This document shows, piece by piece, positions 16,174-24,452 of a DNA stretch of 64,000 bases. The stretch covers positions 1 to 64,000 of the forward strand of contig NZ_ANFZ01000008.1 in assembly GCF_000331245.1 (NCBI RefSeq), read 5' to 3'. This DNA comes from Blastomonas sp. AAP53 (GTDB lineage: Bacteria > Pseudomonadota > Alphaproteobacteria > Sphingomonadales > Sphingomonadaceae). The notes beneath the pieces were generated by a model. That model saw only the letters and a list, made by a program, of their open reading frames with translations, was not told where the DNA came from and made no database searches. Position 1 is the stretch's first letter; each line of letters starts with the position of its first letter. A program made the position numbers and the translations under genes.

Positions 16174-16921
16174 GCGCAGTCTCCTTGTTCGCACCTGTCC
16201 CGCCATCGCTTTCGCAAATGCGCAGATAGCCTGGGTCAAACAGGGCAAGCTGTTCGAGACGGGGCAGGTCATTTATCGTCAATGTCCGGTTTTCCAGCTG
16301 GATCAGGCCCTCGCGGCGCAGGTCCTGCAACGTGCGGTTCACATAGACCGGCGTCATGCCAAGCGTTTCGGCCAGCTCGATCTGGGTCAGGTGAAATGCG
16401 CAGGTCTTGCCCTGGCACAGATTGGCCGAGGCCTGGCGGGTGAAGAGCTCGCACAACAGCTGCGCCATGCGCTCGCGTGCGGTGCGCTGGCCAAGCGATG
16501 TCGACCATTCGCGCTGGATGGCGGCAGATACGTGCATGTCGCACCACAGCAGCTTTTCCACATCGGGAAACTGATTGCGCGCCGTGTCCATCGTGTCCCT
16601 GTCCAGCTCGGCCAGCTTGACTGCAGTGAGCGAGGCGATGCTGTGGTCCATCGATTTGGCCATGAACCCGTTGATGTCGAAAATGTCGCCAGGCAGCAGG
16701 ACAGACAGGATCTGGCGGCGGCCATCGACGAGGATCTTGTAGCGGATCGCCCAGCCATCGATCAGGATGTACATCGGGCCGGTGCAATCGCCCTGCCGGA
16801 GCAGATCGACGCGGGGCGGAACGGTCATGACATTGCTCTGGGTGAGCCGGAGCAGCCACGCTTCGGAGTCACATTCCAAGTCGCCGAATTCGCGCAATTT
16901 GTGGGTGACATGGGGCGTCAA
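16163..16921 (-). CDS. Crp/Fnr-family transcriptional regulator
   Basis: A 252-residue regulator. The N-terminal cyclic-nucleotide-binding-type barrel covers about residues 20-135 (LLRQGDCTGPMYILIDGWAIRYKILVDGRRQILSVLLPGDIFDI). The C-terminal winged helix covers about 150-225, with the recognition region LTQIELAETLGMTPVYVNRTLQDLRREGLI. There is no FNR-type cysteine cluster. The only start that covers the whole domain is a TTG at 16921, with GCGGAG upstream, so the start is moderately sure. It is co-transcribed with the degenerate HWE kinase and divergent from the receiver gene at 17039. Confidence 0.87.
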   Translation of the reverse strand: MTPHVTHKLREFGDLECDSEAWLLRLTQSNVMTVPPRVDLLRQGDCTGPMYILIDGWAIRYKILVDGRRQILSVLLPGDIFDINGFMAKSMDHSIASLTAVKLAELDRDTMDTARNQFPDVEKLLWCDMHVSAAIQREWSTSLGQRTARERMAQLLCELFTRQASANLCQGKTCAFHLTQIELAETLGMTPVYVNRTLQDLRREGLIQLENRTLTINDLPRLEQLALFDPGYLRICESDGGTGANKETAHVL

Positions 16922-17038
16922 GGCGCAGGTCTCCGCTGGGTTCTCGCTGTGTCGTCCGTGGGAACCCTACGCATGCCTTGCGGGTATGTTGCATGAAGGC
17001 AAAACGCCTGCTCGTCATGTCCGGTTTCGGGGTGCTCT

Positions 17039-17446
17039 ATGGGAAGCGAGGTCCACGATAATCTTTTGCGCGGTTGCCGCGTGTTTGTCGTGGAAGACGA
17101 TTTCCTGATCGCGGATGATTTCACCCGGCGGCTCGCGCAATCGGGCGCCGAAGTGCTGGGCCCGGCTGCCACGCTGGACGGCGCGGACACCCTGTATCGG
17201 AAGGAGCCGCCGCCGCATGTCGCCGTGCTCGACATCAACCTGCGCGGAACGCCCGTGTTCCCTTTCGCCGGGCAGTTGCAGCGCGACAACATCCCCTTCG
17301 TGTTCTGCACCGGCTATGGCGATGATCCGATCGCCGAATGCTTCCGCCACGTGCCGCGTTTCGAAAAACCGCTGTCCAAGAAGGGGTTCGTCGACATGAT
17401 CGCCGAAATTGCCCGGCTGTATGCTGGTCGCCGTTCCACGCAGTGA
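17039..17446 (+). CDS. Stand-alone response-regulator receiver domain
   Basis: A 135-residue protein made only of a receiver domain. The acidic pocket is E19-D20-D21, the phosphoacceptor is D65 (VAVLDINLRG) and the conserved Lys is K110 (FEKPLSKK). There is no output domain, so it must act by protein contact or phosphotransfer, like the single-domain receivers that pair with HWE kinases. It is divergent from the Crp-kinase operon, with 117 bp between. Confidence 0.88.
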   Translation: MGSEVHDNLLRGCRVFVVEDDFLIADDFTRRLAQSGAEVLGPAATLDGADTLYRKEPPPHVAVLDINLRGTPVFPFAGQLQRDNIPFVFCTGYGDDPIAECFRHVPRFEKPLSKKGFVDMIAEIARLYAGRRSTQ

Positions 17447-17533
17447 TCCGCCAGGACTTGCCTATGTAAGTTCCGCCAGAGTTCGCGACGGGTATTGCCG
17501 CCCGCATCGATAGATCATCGAAAGGATGTGACG

Positions 17534-18247
17534 ATGCGAAACATGGTAATACTCAGTGCCGCCTTGCTGGCAGTGGCATGCGATACGCCCGACAATCAGC
17601 AGACCGCCGCGATGGACGGTGACGACGTCACCACCCAGCAGGATGGCATGATGGCAGACGGTCAGGGCGACATGGGGATGGCAGCTCCGGTCTCGACCGG
17701 AACCTATATCGCCCAGGCAGCCAATTCGGATCTGTACGAAATCCAGGCAGGCGAGCTTGCCGCCAGGAACGGCCAGTCGCAGCAGGTCAAGGATTTTGGC
17801 CAGATGATGGTGGACGACCACACCCGTTCCTCGCAGGAGATGACGGCGCTGGTCGACCAGGGCGACTTCGCTGCACCGATGCCGACCCGGCTGGATACGG
17901 AGCATCAGGCGATGCTCGATCGGCTGAAGGCTGCGCGTGGCGACGCGTTCGATCGCGAATACATGTCCCAGCAGATGACCGCGCACAGCAAGGCGCTGGC
18001 ACTGCACCAGAACTATGCGCAAAACGGCGAGGATGCCTCGCTCAAGGCGTTTGCCGCCAAGGTCACGCCGGTGATCCAGAAGCACAGAGACATGCTCGGC
18101 CGCAGTGGAACCGGCATGGGTGCCACCGGTTCAGGCACCGGCGCAGGACAGACGGGCGGTACGATGGACAATTCTGACGGAACCGCAAGCGGCAATGCCG
18201 GTGTCAATCGTCAGCCGCGCGCGACCGGAACGGTTTCCGATCAATAA
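17534..18247 (+). CDS. DUF4142 lipoprotein
   Basis: A 237-residue exported protein. A short signal (MVILSAALLAVAC) ends in a lipobox cysteine. A Met/Gln/Asp-rich linker follows, then a four-helix DUF4142 domain at about residues 48-185 (YIAQAANSDLYEIQAGELAARNGQSQQVKDFGQMMVDDHTRS). The tail is rich in Gly, Thr and Ser (GTGMGATGSGTGAG). The family is related to ferritin-like bundles and is common among stress genes; its function is unknown. The ATG at 17534 follows GAAAGGATG. A terminator lies 46 bp downstream. Confidence 0.87.
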   Translation: MRNMVILSAALLAVACDTPDNQQTAAMDGDDVTTQQDGMMADGQGDMGMAAPVSTGTYIAQAANSDLYEIQAGELAARNGQSQQVKDFGQMMVDDHTRSSQEMTALVDQGDFAAPMPTRLDTEHQAMLDRLKAARGDAFDREYMSQQMTAHSKALALHQNYAQNGEDASLKAFAAKVTPVIQKHRDMLGRSGTGMGATGSGTGAGQTGGTMDNSDGTASGNAGVNRQPRATGTVSDQ

Positions 18248-18293
18248 CCCAAGGTTGCGTGCTCAGGGCTGAAAGGCCAATGTCTCCACATAC

Positions 18294-18322
18294 TGGCGGT
18301 CCTGCGGGGCCGCCATTTTTTT
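18294..18322 (+). terminator. Intrinsic terminator after the DUF4142 gene
   Basis: A 9-bp stem beginning TGGCGG and closing CCGCCA, with one G-U pair and a 4-nt loop, is followed by seven T residues on the plus strand. There is no T-run on the other strand, so it works in one direction. Confidence 0.8.
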
Positions 18323-18333
18323 GGCTGTATGGA

Positions 18334-19752
18334 TCAAGGCTGGCTGGAAGCGAGCGCCAGCGGCGGCCTGTCCTCGTTCGGCTCACCCTCGGTCAGCGCG
18401 GCGATGAAGCGCGCGCTCCACCAGCGGACATCTTCCTCGACCACCGATTTGAGCATCGCGGCGTGGCGTTCCTTGCGCTCTTCCAGCGGCATGGACAGCG
18501 CGCGTGCGATCGCATCGGCCATGTCCTCGCTGCTGTGCGGATTGATGATCAGCGCGGCGTCCAGCTGCACCGACGCTCCGGCAAAGCGCGAGAGCACCAG
18601 CACGCCGGGATCCTCGGGGTCCTGGGCTGCGACATATTCCTTGGCAACCAGGTTCATCCCGTCGCGCAGTGGCGTCACCAGGCCGACACGTGAGGCGCGG
18701 TAGATGCCGAACAGCTCTTCGCGGGCATAGCCCTTGTTGACATAGCGCACCGGCACCCAGTCGATCGAGGCGAATTCGCCGTTGATACCGCCCGACAGGC
18801 TGTTGAGGTCGGCCCGGATCTGCTGATAGCTCGCCACGTCGCCGCGCGAGGGCGGGGCGATCTGCAGCAGGAAAAGCTTTTCGCGCAGATCGGGCCGGGT
18901 GGTGAGCAGCTGCTCATAGGCGAGGAAGCGCTCCTGCAGCCCCTTGGAATAATCGAGCCGGTCGACGCCGACGATGACCTGCCGACCCACGGCGCTGGTG
19001 ATCAGCCGCTCTTCGGCTGCGCGCGCGGCCGGGGTACCTTGGGCGGCCATGAACTCTGTACTGTCGAGGCCGATCGGGCAGACCAGCAGGCGCGTCATCC
19101 GCCCGGCAAAATGCGCATATTCGCCGCGCATGTCCGCACCCAGATGCGTCGTGATGTAATCGATGAACGAGGCGCGCCATTCGTCGGTGTGAAAGCCGAT
19201 GACGTCATAGCTCAGCAGGCTTTGCACCAGTTCGCGGTGTCCGGGGAGCGAAACCATCAGGCTGGAGGGCGGCCAGGGGGTATGCAGGAAGAAGCCCAGG
19301 CGGTTTTCGAACCCGCGCTCGCGCAGGCGCTGGCCCAGCGGCATCAGATGATAGTCGTGTACCCAGATCAGGTCGTCGGGCTCGATCAGCGGCGCGACCG
19401 TTTCGGCAAAGCGATCGTTGACCCGCGCATAGCCCCCGGCGAAATCGCGCGCGATCTCGGTCAGGTCGAGCCGGTAGTGGAACAGCGGCCACAAGGTGCG
19501 GTTGGCAAAGCCGTTATAATATTCCTCGACGTCCTGCGCTTCCAGGTCGATCGTCGCGGTGGCGACGCCGGCTTCGCGGCGAAAGCTGATCTGGCCGGTG
19601 AACTCGTCGGTCTGCTCGCCCGACCAGCCGAACCAGATGCCGTTGCTCTCCCGCAAGGCAGCAGACAGCGCGACTGCCAGACCGCCCCTGTTGCTGTTCT
19701 CGCCACCATGGGCGGCCTGAACACGGTTCGATATGGCGATCAGGCGGTTCAT
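18334..19752 (-). CDS. otsA: Alpha,alpha-trehalose-phosphate synthase
   Basis: A 472-residue GT20 enzyme that makes trehalose 6-phosphate from UDP-glucose and glucose 6-phosphate. Visible motifs are AISNRV at the start, LIWVHDYHLMPLGQRLRERG, GFFLHTPWPPSSLM, VGVDRLDYSKGLQERFLAYEQLL and PLRDGMNLVAKEYVAAQ. The length is normal. The start ATG overlaps the stop of the GH15 gene (ATGA), so it is the last gene of the operon topoisomerase IB-otsB-GH15-otsA. Trehalose protects against drought and osmotic stress. Confidence 0.95.
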   Translation of the reverse strand: MNRLIAISNRVQAAHGGENSNRGGLAVALSAALRESNGIWFGWSGEQTDEFTGQISFRREAGVATATIDLEAQDVEEYYNGFANRTLWPLFHYRLDLTEIARDFAGGYARVNDRFAETVAPLIEPDDLIWVHDYHLMPLGQRLRERGFENRLGFFLHTPWPPSSLMVSLPGHRELVQSLLSYDVIGFHTDEWRASFIDYITTHLGADMRGEYAHFAGRMTRLLVCPIGLDSTEFMAAQGTPAARAAEERLITSAVGRQVIVGVDRLDYSKGLQERFLAYEQLLTTRPDLREKLFLLQIAPPSRGDVASYQQIRADLNSLSGGINGEFASIDWVPVRYVNKGYAREELFGIYRASRVGLVTPLRDGMNLVAKEYVAAQDPEDPGVLVLSRFAGASVQLDAALIINPHSSEDMADAIARALSMPLEERKERHAAMLKSVVEEDVRWWSARFIAALTEGEPNEDRPPLALASSQP

Positions 19753-21530
19753 CTTGCATCATTCCAAGGCCGTGAGAGAAGTCCTGCGCACTGGATCAGC
19801 CCAACCAGTGAGTAGGTTTGCGGATAATTGCCCCACAGCGCGCCGGTGCTGGGGTCGATGTCTTCGGACAGCAGCCCGGCAGGCGTGCGACGCGCCAGCA
19901 TTTCCTCGAACAGCGCGCGGGCATCGCCGATGCGACCGGTCGCGTGCAGCGCCTCGATCAGCCAGAAGGTGCAGACGTTGAACGCGGTCTCGGGCATGCC
20001 GAAATCGTCCTCGTCGGCATAGCGCAGCATGTGGCTGCCCCGCCGCAGGCCCGTCTCTATGGCATCGAGCGTCGAGATGAAGCGCGGGTCGTCGGCGCGG
20101 ATGAACTTGAGGTCGAGCAGCTGCAACAGGCTGGCATCGAGCGTGCGTTCGCCCAGCACCGCCGAATAATGGTTGCCGTCGTGGCTCCACGCGTTGCTGT
20201 CGATATGCGCGCGGATTTGCTCGGCGCGGTCAGCCCAGAAGCGCGAGACCTTGGGGCGGCCGATGGCGTTGGCGGCGTTGGCCAGCCGGTCGCACGCGGC
20301 CCAGCACATCGCGACCGAATAGGTGTGGACATGCGCGCGGGTGCGCAGCTCCCACAACCCGGCGTCGGGCTGGTTGAACATGTCGAAGGCGCGGTGGCCG
20401 ACGGCCTCCAGAGCCTCGAAATCCTGGATCGTCGCGCTGCGCAGCAGCCTCTGGTCGAAGAACGCCTGCACGCTCGACAGCACGATCTGGCCATAGGCAT
20501 CGTGCTGGATCTGCTCATAGGCCTGGTTGCCCTGGCGCACCGGCCCCATGCCCTGATAGCCGTTGAGCCCGGGCATGATATATTCGGTGAGCGTTGCCTC
20601 GCCGCCGATGCCGTACAGGGGCTGGATATGCCCGCCGCGTGCATCGTCGACGATATTGCGCAGATAGTGCAGGTACGATTCGAGCACGTCGAGCGCGCCC
20701 AGACGGTTGAGCGCCTGCACCGTGAAATACGCATCGCGGATCCAGCAGAACCGATAATCCCAGTTGCGCCCCGAATCGGCATGCTCGGGCAAGGATGTCG
20801 TCAACGCCGCAACGATAGCACCGGTCTGTTCATACTGGCACAGCTTGAGCGTGATCGCCGCGCGAATCACCGCCTCCTGCCATTCGAGCGGCAGGTTGAG
20901 CCCGCGAACCCAGTGCTGCCAGGTCGAGACGGTCTGCTCGAGCATCGCCTCGACCGTGGCTTCCAGATTGGCGTCGAAGCCCTCGTCGGGCCCGAAATAG
21001 AAATAGAGGTCGCGCTCGGCCCTGAACATGCGTTCGTCCCTGATCCAGCCCAACGGGGCATTGCAGGTCAATCGCTGGGTATGCTCTCCCAGGATATAGC
21101 GTATGTGATTGGACCCGGCGGTACTGACCGGTTTGCCCTCGCCCCAGCCGTAAGCCGGACGCAGCCGCACCGAGATTCGCGGGCTGCCGCTGATCACGCG
21201 CACGATTCGGGCGATCGCCATCGGCCGGAACATCCGGCCATGGCGGGGAAAGCGCGGCATGAAATCGACGACCTCGATGACATTGCCGGCATCGCAGCTC
21301 ATCCGCGTCACCAGCACCGGGGTGTTGCGGACATAATGCTGCTGCGTGCTGGTGCAGTTTTCCAGCACGATATCCCAGAAGCCGTGGTCCTCTTTCGGCT
21401 CGAGCAGCGAACAGAAGACCGGATCGCCATCGAACCGCGGCAGGCAGCCCCAGCAGATCGACGCGTTGGCATCGACCAGCGCAGCGATTTCGCAATTGCC
21501 GATCGGCCACAGGTTCATCTTGTCGCTCAT
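19749..21530 (-). CDS. Glycoside hydrolase family 15 protein (glucoamylase/trehalase-like)
   Basis: A 593-residue cytoplasmic GH15 protein without a signal peptide. The N-terminal beta-sandwich begins IGNCEIAALVDANASICWGCLPRFDGDPVFCSLL. The (alpha/alpha)6 barrel carries SGRNWDYRFCWIRDAYFTVQALNRLG and, near the C-terminus, LLSEDIDPSTGALWGNYPQTYSLVGLI. Bacterial members hydrolyse alpha-glucosides, and some are trehalases. Its place between otsB and otsA, overlapping both by ATGA, suggests that it acts on trehalose or a related glucoside rather than on starch. That point is an inference. Confidence 0.92.
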   Translation of the reverse strand: MSDKMNLWPIGNCEIAALVDANASICWGCLPRFDGDPVFCSLLEPKEDHGFWDIVLENCTSTQQHYVRNTPVLVTRMSCDAGNVIEVVDFMPRFPRHGRMFRPMAIARIVRVISGSPRISVRLRPAYGWGEGKPVSTAGSNHIRYILGEHTQRLTCNAPLGWIRDERMFRAERDLYFYFGPDEGFDANLEATVEAMLEQTVSTWQHWVRGLNLPLEWQEAVIRAAITLKLCQYEQTGAIVAALTTSLPEHADSGRNWDYRFCWIRDAYFTVQALNRLGALDVLESYLHYLRNIVDDARGGHIQPLYGIGGEATLTEYIMPGLNGYQGMGPVRQGNQAYEQIQHDAYGQIVLSSVQAFFDQRLLRSATIQDFEALEAVGHRAFDMFNQPDAGLWELRTRAHVHTYSVAMCWAACDRLANAANAIGRPKVSRFWADRAEQIRAHIDSNAWSHDGNHYSAVLGERTLDASLLQLLDLKFIRADDPRFISTLDAIETGLRRGSHMLRYADEDDFGMPETAFNVCTFWLIEALHATGRIGDARALFEEMLARRTPAGLLSEDIDPSTGALWGNYPQTYSLVGLIQCAGLLSRPWNDAR

Positions 21531-22306
21531 GCGGCGACCTCTTCGATCCGGGCGCGCACGGCAGCGACATCGTCGAGCTGCTCGTCGGCATGGCCCGCAG
21601 TGCGCGGCCCGACGCTGATCGCATGGCCGCCCAGCGCCTGCACGGCGTGAAATGCGGGAATGTCGGTCAGGTCGTCACCGATGAAAATGGGGCTGCTGCC
21701 GCTGAAATGGGGAAGCGCCATGATGGCGCGCACCGCGTCGCCCTTGTCGGGTCCGCGCAAGCGCAGTTCGACGACCATGTCGCCGTGCTGGATGGCCAGA
21801 TCGTGGCGCGCGGCCTGCGCCATCGTCCATTCATCGACCAGCCCGTGCATCTCGGGGGCGAGCCGGTAGTGCACGCCCAGGCCATAGGTCTTTTCCTCGA
21901 TGACGATCCCGGGCGTGTGCTGGAAATGCAGCGTGGCCTCGAAAGCCATGTCGGCAAACAGCCCGGTCTGCTCGGGCGCCTGCACCACACCGTCGACGCG
22001 CAGCTCCTGTCCATGGCTGGCGGCGATGACGCAGGATGTCACCATCGGCGGCAGCAGGGCATCAAGCTGCGCGAGCGAGCGTCCGCTGACGATTGCCATC
22101 CGCCCGTTCAGCCGGCGCGCGACGCCGGCAAGCGCCTGCACCATCGCCGTGTCCACCGCGACCTCATCGGGCGTGCTGCGGATTTCGGCCAGTGTTCCAT
22201 CGAAGTCGAGCAGCAGGCAGCAAGGGCGGGTCTGAGCCTGGGCATTAGCGGTTGCAGCAGGGTCGGCGTGGACCGGGTCGATGATTTGCGCAGGGCTTTC
22301 TCGCAC
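21527..22306 (-). CDS. otsB: Trehalose-phosphatase
   Basis: A 259-residue HAD-superfamily phosphatase that releases trehalose from trehalose 6-phosphate. The catalytic motif LLLDFDGTLAEI has D34 and D36. Later motifs are IVSGRS, SHGQELRVDG, VVELRLRGPDKGDAV and FIGDDLTDIPAF. The start is a GTG at 22306 with TTGGAG upstream. It overlaps the GH15 gene by four bases. The topoisomerase IB gene ends 78 bp upstream on the same strand. Confidence 0.93.
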   Translation of the reverse strand: MRESPAQIIDPVHADPAATANAQAQTRPCCLLLDFDGTLAEIRSTPDEVAVDTAMVQALAGVARRLNGRMAIVSGRSLAQLDALLPPMVTSCVIAASHGQELRVDGVVQAPEQTGLFADMAFEATLHFQHTPGIVIEEKTYGLGVHYRLAPEMHGLVDEWTMAQAARHDLAIQHGDMVVELRLRGPDKGDAVRAIMALPHFSGSSPIFIGDDLTDIPAFHAVQALGGHAISVGPRTAGHADEQLDDVAAVRARIEEVAA

Positions 22307-22384
22307 GCTGTTGCGGCTCCAATGTCTGGTGGCTGTCGATGGGGATGATTCACACAGTCACGCATGGCCTGCGCAATGGTTCCC

Positions 22385-23404
22385 TCATCTGCGTCTTTTC
22401 AGCAGTTTCAGAACGGCCGTTTCGGCCGCATCGGCATCGGTCTTGCGGAAGACCGGGGCGTCCTTGCGATAGGCGCCCAGCACCTGCGGATGGATATAGG
22501 ACTGGCGGCAGATGGTGGGCGTGTTGCCCAGGGCATCGGCGGCGATTGCAACAGCCTGGCGGATCGCCGCCTCGGTGGCCGGGGGCTCGTCCTGCTGGCG
22601 AAGCTCGCACAGCGCCGCCATCGCGGTGACCGTGCCGCACCAGGTGCGAAAGTCCTTGGCGGAGAAAGTCTCGCCGCCGATCTCGCGCAGATAGGCGTTG
22701 ATGTCATCGGAGGTGACGCTGCGCAGATCCTCGCCGTCGCGATAGCGGAACAATTGCTGGCCGGGCAGGTCCTGCAGCCCGCGCAGCACCTTGGCAACCC
22801 GGCGATGGCGCAAGGATACATCCCATTTGCGCCCGCCCTTGCCGTTGAAGCGGAAGCGGATGGCCGACGCGTCAAGCTGGACATGGCGGCAGGTCAGCGT
22901 GGTCAGGCCGTAGGAGCGGTTCTGCCTGGCATATGTCTCGTTGCCGATACGGATCGCGGTGCAATCAAGCAGGTGGATGATCGTGGCGATCACGCAGCGG
23001 CGCGAGGTGCCGCGCGCGCTGATATCCTTTTCCACCTGCGCGCGGATCGCCGGAAGGCAGGCGCCGAACTTGCCCAGCCGGGCGAACTTGGCCTCGTCCT
23101 GCCGGGCACGATAGGCGGGGTGATAGCGATATTGCTTGCGGCCGCGTGCATCGCGACCGGTCGCCTGCAGATGTCCGTTGGCATCGGCGCAGATCCACAC
23201 ATCGGTATAGGCGGGAGGAATGGCGAGCGATGCAATCCGGCTGCGCGTGGCCTTGTCGCGGATCAGCTTGCCGGTGTTGTCATGATAGCTGAACCCGCGC
23301 CCGCGCCGGATGCGGCAGATGCCGGGGGCGTCGTCCTGCGTGAAGACCAGACTGCCATCCCCTGCCGGGGCCGTCCTGGCGCTGGTCACAGCACCACTGG
23401 GCAA
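22385..23404 (-). CDS. DNA topoisomerase IB (poxvirus/eukaryotic type)
   Basis: A 339-residue type IB topoisomerase that relaxes supercoils by a 3'-phosphotyrosine intermediate. Conserved blocks are LAIPPAYTDVWICADANGHLQATGRDARGRKQYRYHP, RIGNETYARQNRSYGLTTL and FRFNGKGGRKWDVSL. The catalytic tyrosine Y303 is in CRQSYIHPQVL. The start is not certain: the full frame begins with TTG at 23404 and a GTG lies five codons later. Neither has a good ribosome-binding site, so translation may depend on the small gene ending 13 bp upstream. In this order the gene is frequent in stress regulons. Confidence 0.9.
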   Translation of the reverse strand: MPSGAVTSARTAPAGDGSLVFTQDDAPGICRIRRGRGFSYHDNTGKLIRDKATRSRIASLAIPPAYTDVWICADANGHLQATGRDARGRKQYRYHPAYRARQDEAKFARLGKFGACLPAIRAQVEKDISARGTSRRCVIATIIHLLDCTAIRIGNETYARQNRSYGLTTLTCRHVQLDASAIRFRFNGKGGRKWDVSLRHRRVAKVLRGLQDLPGQQLFRYRDGEDLRSVTSDDINAYLREIGGETFSAKDFRTWCGTVTAMAALCELRQQDEPPATEAAIRQAVAIAADALGNTPTICRQSYIHPQVLGAYRKDAPVFRKTDADAAETAVLKLLKRRR

Positions 23405-23416
23405 GCATCGGGGGCG

Positions 23417-23683
23417 CTACATGCCCTCATGGTCCTTGTCGTCCGCCAGATCGTCGCGTCCGGCCCCTTTGGCCGAATTGCCTTGCGCGTCCTTGGGGCC
23501 GTAATACCGGTTCTCGCTCTGGCCACCTTCGATGAATCCCCGTTTCTCGCCGCGCTTTTCCTTGCCGGTGTGCGGGTTGGGATAGGCACCGCCCCCCGAT
23601 TCGCCCGCGCCGCCCTTGCCGGTCAGCTGCTCCATGTCTTGCGACGATGCTCCATCGTCTGCCGGGTTACGCGCGTCTGTCAT
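23417..23683 (-). CDS. Small hydrophilic Gly/Lys/Asp-rich protein, 88 aa
   Basis: An 88-residue protein with no hydrophobic core (GKGGAGESGGGAYPNPHTGK, then RGFIEGGQSENRYYGPKDAQ), ending HEGM. It should be disordered, like small stress-induced hydrophilins. The ATG at 23683 has an excellent ribosome-binding site (GAAGGGAG). The frame is open for a long way upstream, but that part lies antisense to the hemerythrin gene and is not coding. It is the first gene of the operon with topoisomerase IB and the trehalose genes. The function is unknown. Confidence 0.75.
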   Translation of the reverse strand: MTDARNPADDGASSQDMEQLTGKGGAGESGGGAYPNPHTGKEKRGEKRGFIEGGQSENRYYGPKDAQGNSAKGAGRDDLADDKDHEGM

Positions 23684-23833
23684 GTTGGCTCCCTTCGGAA
23701 ATGGATGATGGCCAACGCTAGGCCCGGCTTTTCGCGCGGCCCTTAACATAGGCGTGTGTGGCCTCGCGGTGGCTGGGGGACACAGGGTCATGGGTTGCCG
23801 CTGATTCGGCGACATCAGACATGGGAGCCACAC

Positions 23834-24421
23834 ATGGAACGAACGCGTCATCAAGATACCCGCACCGAAGGATCGATTCTGGGCAGTTCGGTCAAGGGGT
23901 TGCTGATCACCGCCGGAGTGGCAGCCATCGCCAATCTGGGCCGCAAGCTGGCGGTGCAGGCGCCGACCGCGATGGCTGAGGACTGGTGCGAAGGCCTGGC
24001 CGGGGAGCACAAGGCAACGCTCGCCGTGATCGACAAGCTGCAAGACGTGACCGGCGATCATCCTCGGCAGCGTGCAATTCTTCTGACCAACCTCACGCAC
24101 ATGATCTCCAAGCACGCCCTGCAGGAAGAAAATGTCATCTACCCCGTGCTGCGCAGGGGTGAGGACAACGCAGCCGCAGAGGCGGCAGATTCGCTCAATC
24201 GTGACCACGGCCAGGTGAAGGCGATGCTCTATGAGCTCGCCCATATGGACAAGGGCGATCCGGCGTTCGGTGAAACGCTGGGCGAGCTGCGCAGCGCGCT
24301 GGAAGAGCATATGCGCGAGGAAGAGGACATCCTGTTCCCCGCGCTGCGGACCCGCTTGAGCGACGACGAAAACCGCAAGCTGACGCGCGAGATGAACATG
24401 GCCGGCCTGATGCTCGCCTGA
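23834..24421 (+). CDS. Hemerythrin HHE-domain protein
   Basis: A 195-residue protein. A weakly hydrophobic segment (residues 19-35, VKGLLITAGVAAIANLG) is followed by an HHE cation-binding helical bundle: EHKATLAVIDKL, HMISKHALQEENVIYPVL, NRDHGQVKAMLYEL and LEEHMREEEDILFPAL supply the His and Glu ligands of a di-iron site. Such proteins bind oxygen or act in oxidative and nitrosative stress. The ATG at 23834 follows GGGAG. It is divergent from the hydrophilin-topoisomerase operon, and the 150-bp gap should hold both promoters. Confidence 0.88.
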   Translation: MERTRHQDTRTEGSILGSSVKGLLITAGVAAIANLGRKLAVQAPTAMAEDWCEGLAGEHKATLAVIDKLQDVTGDHPRQRAILLTNLTHMISKHALQEENVIYPVLRRGEDNAAAEAADSLNRDHGQVKAMLYELAHMDKGDPAFGETLGELRSALEEHMREEEDILFPALRTRLSDDENRKLTREMNMAGLMLA

Positions 24422-24452
24422 CTTGACCGTTGCGTGAGACCGGTAAGTCTCT

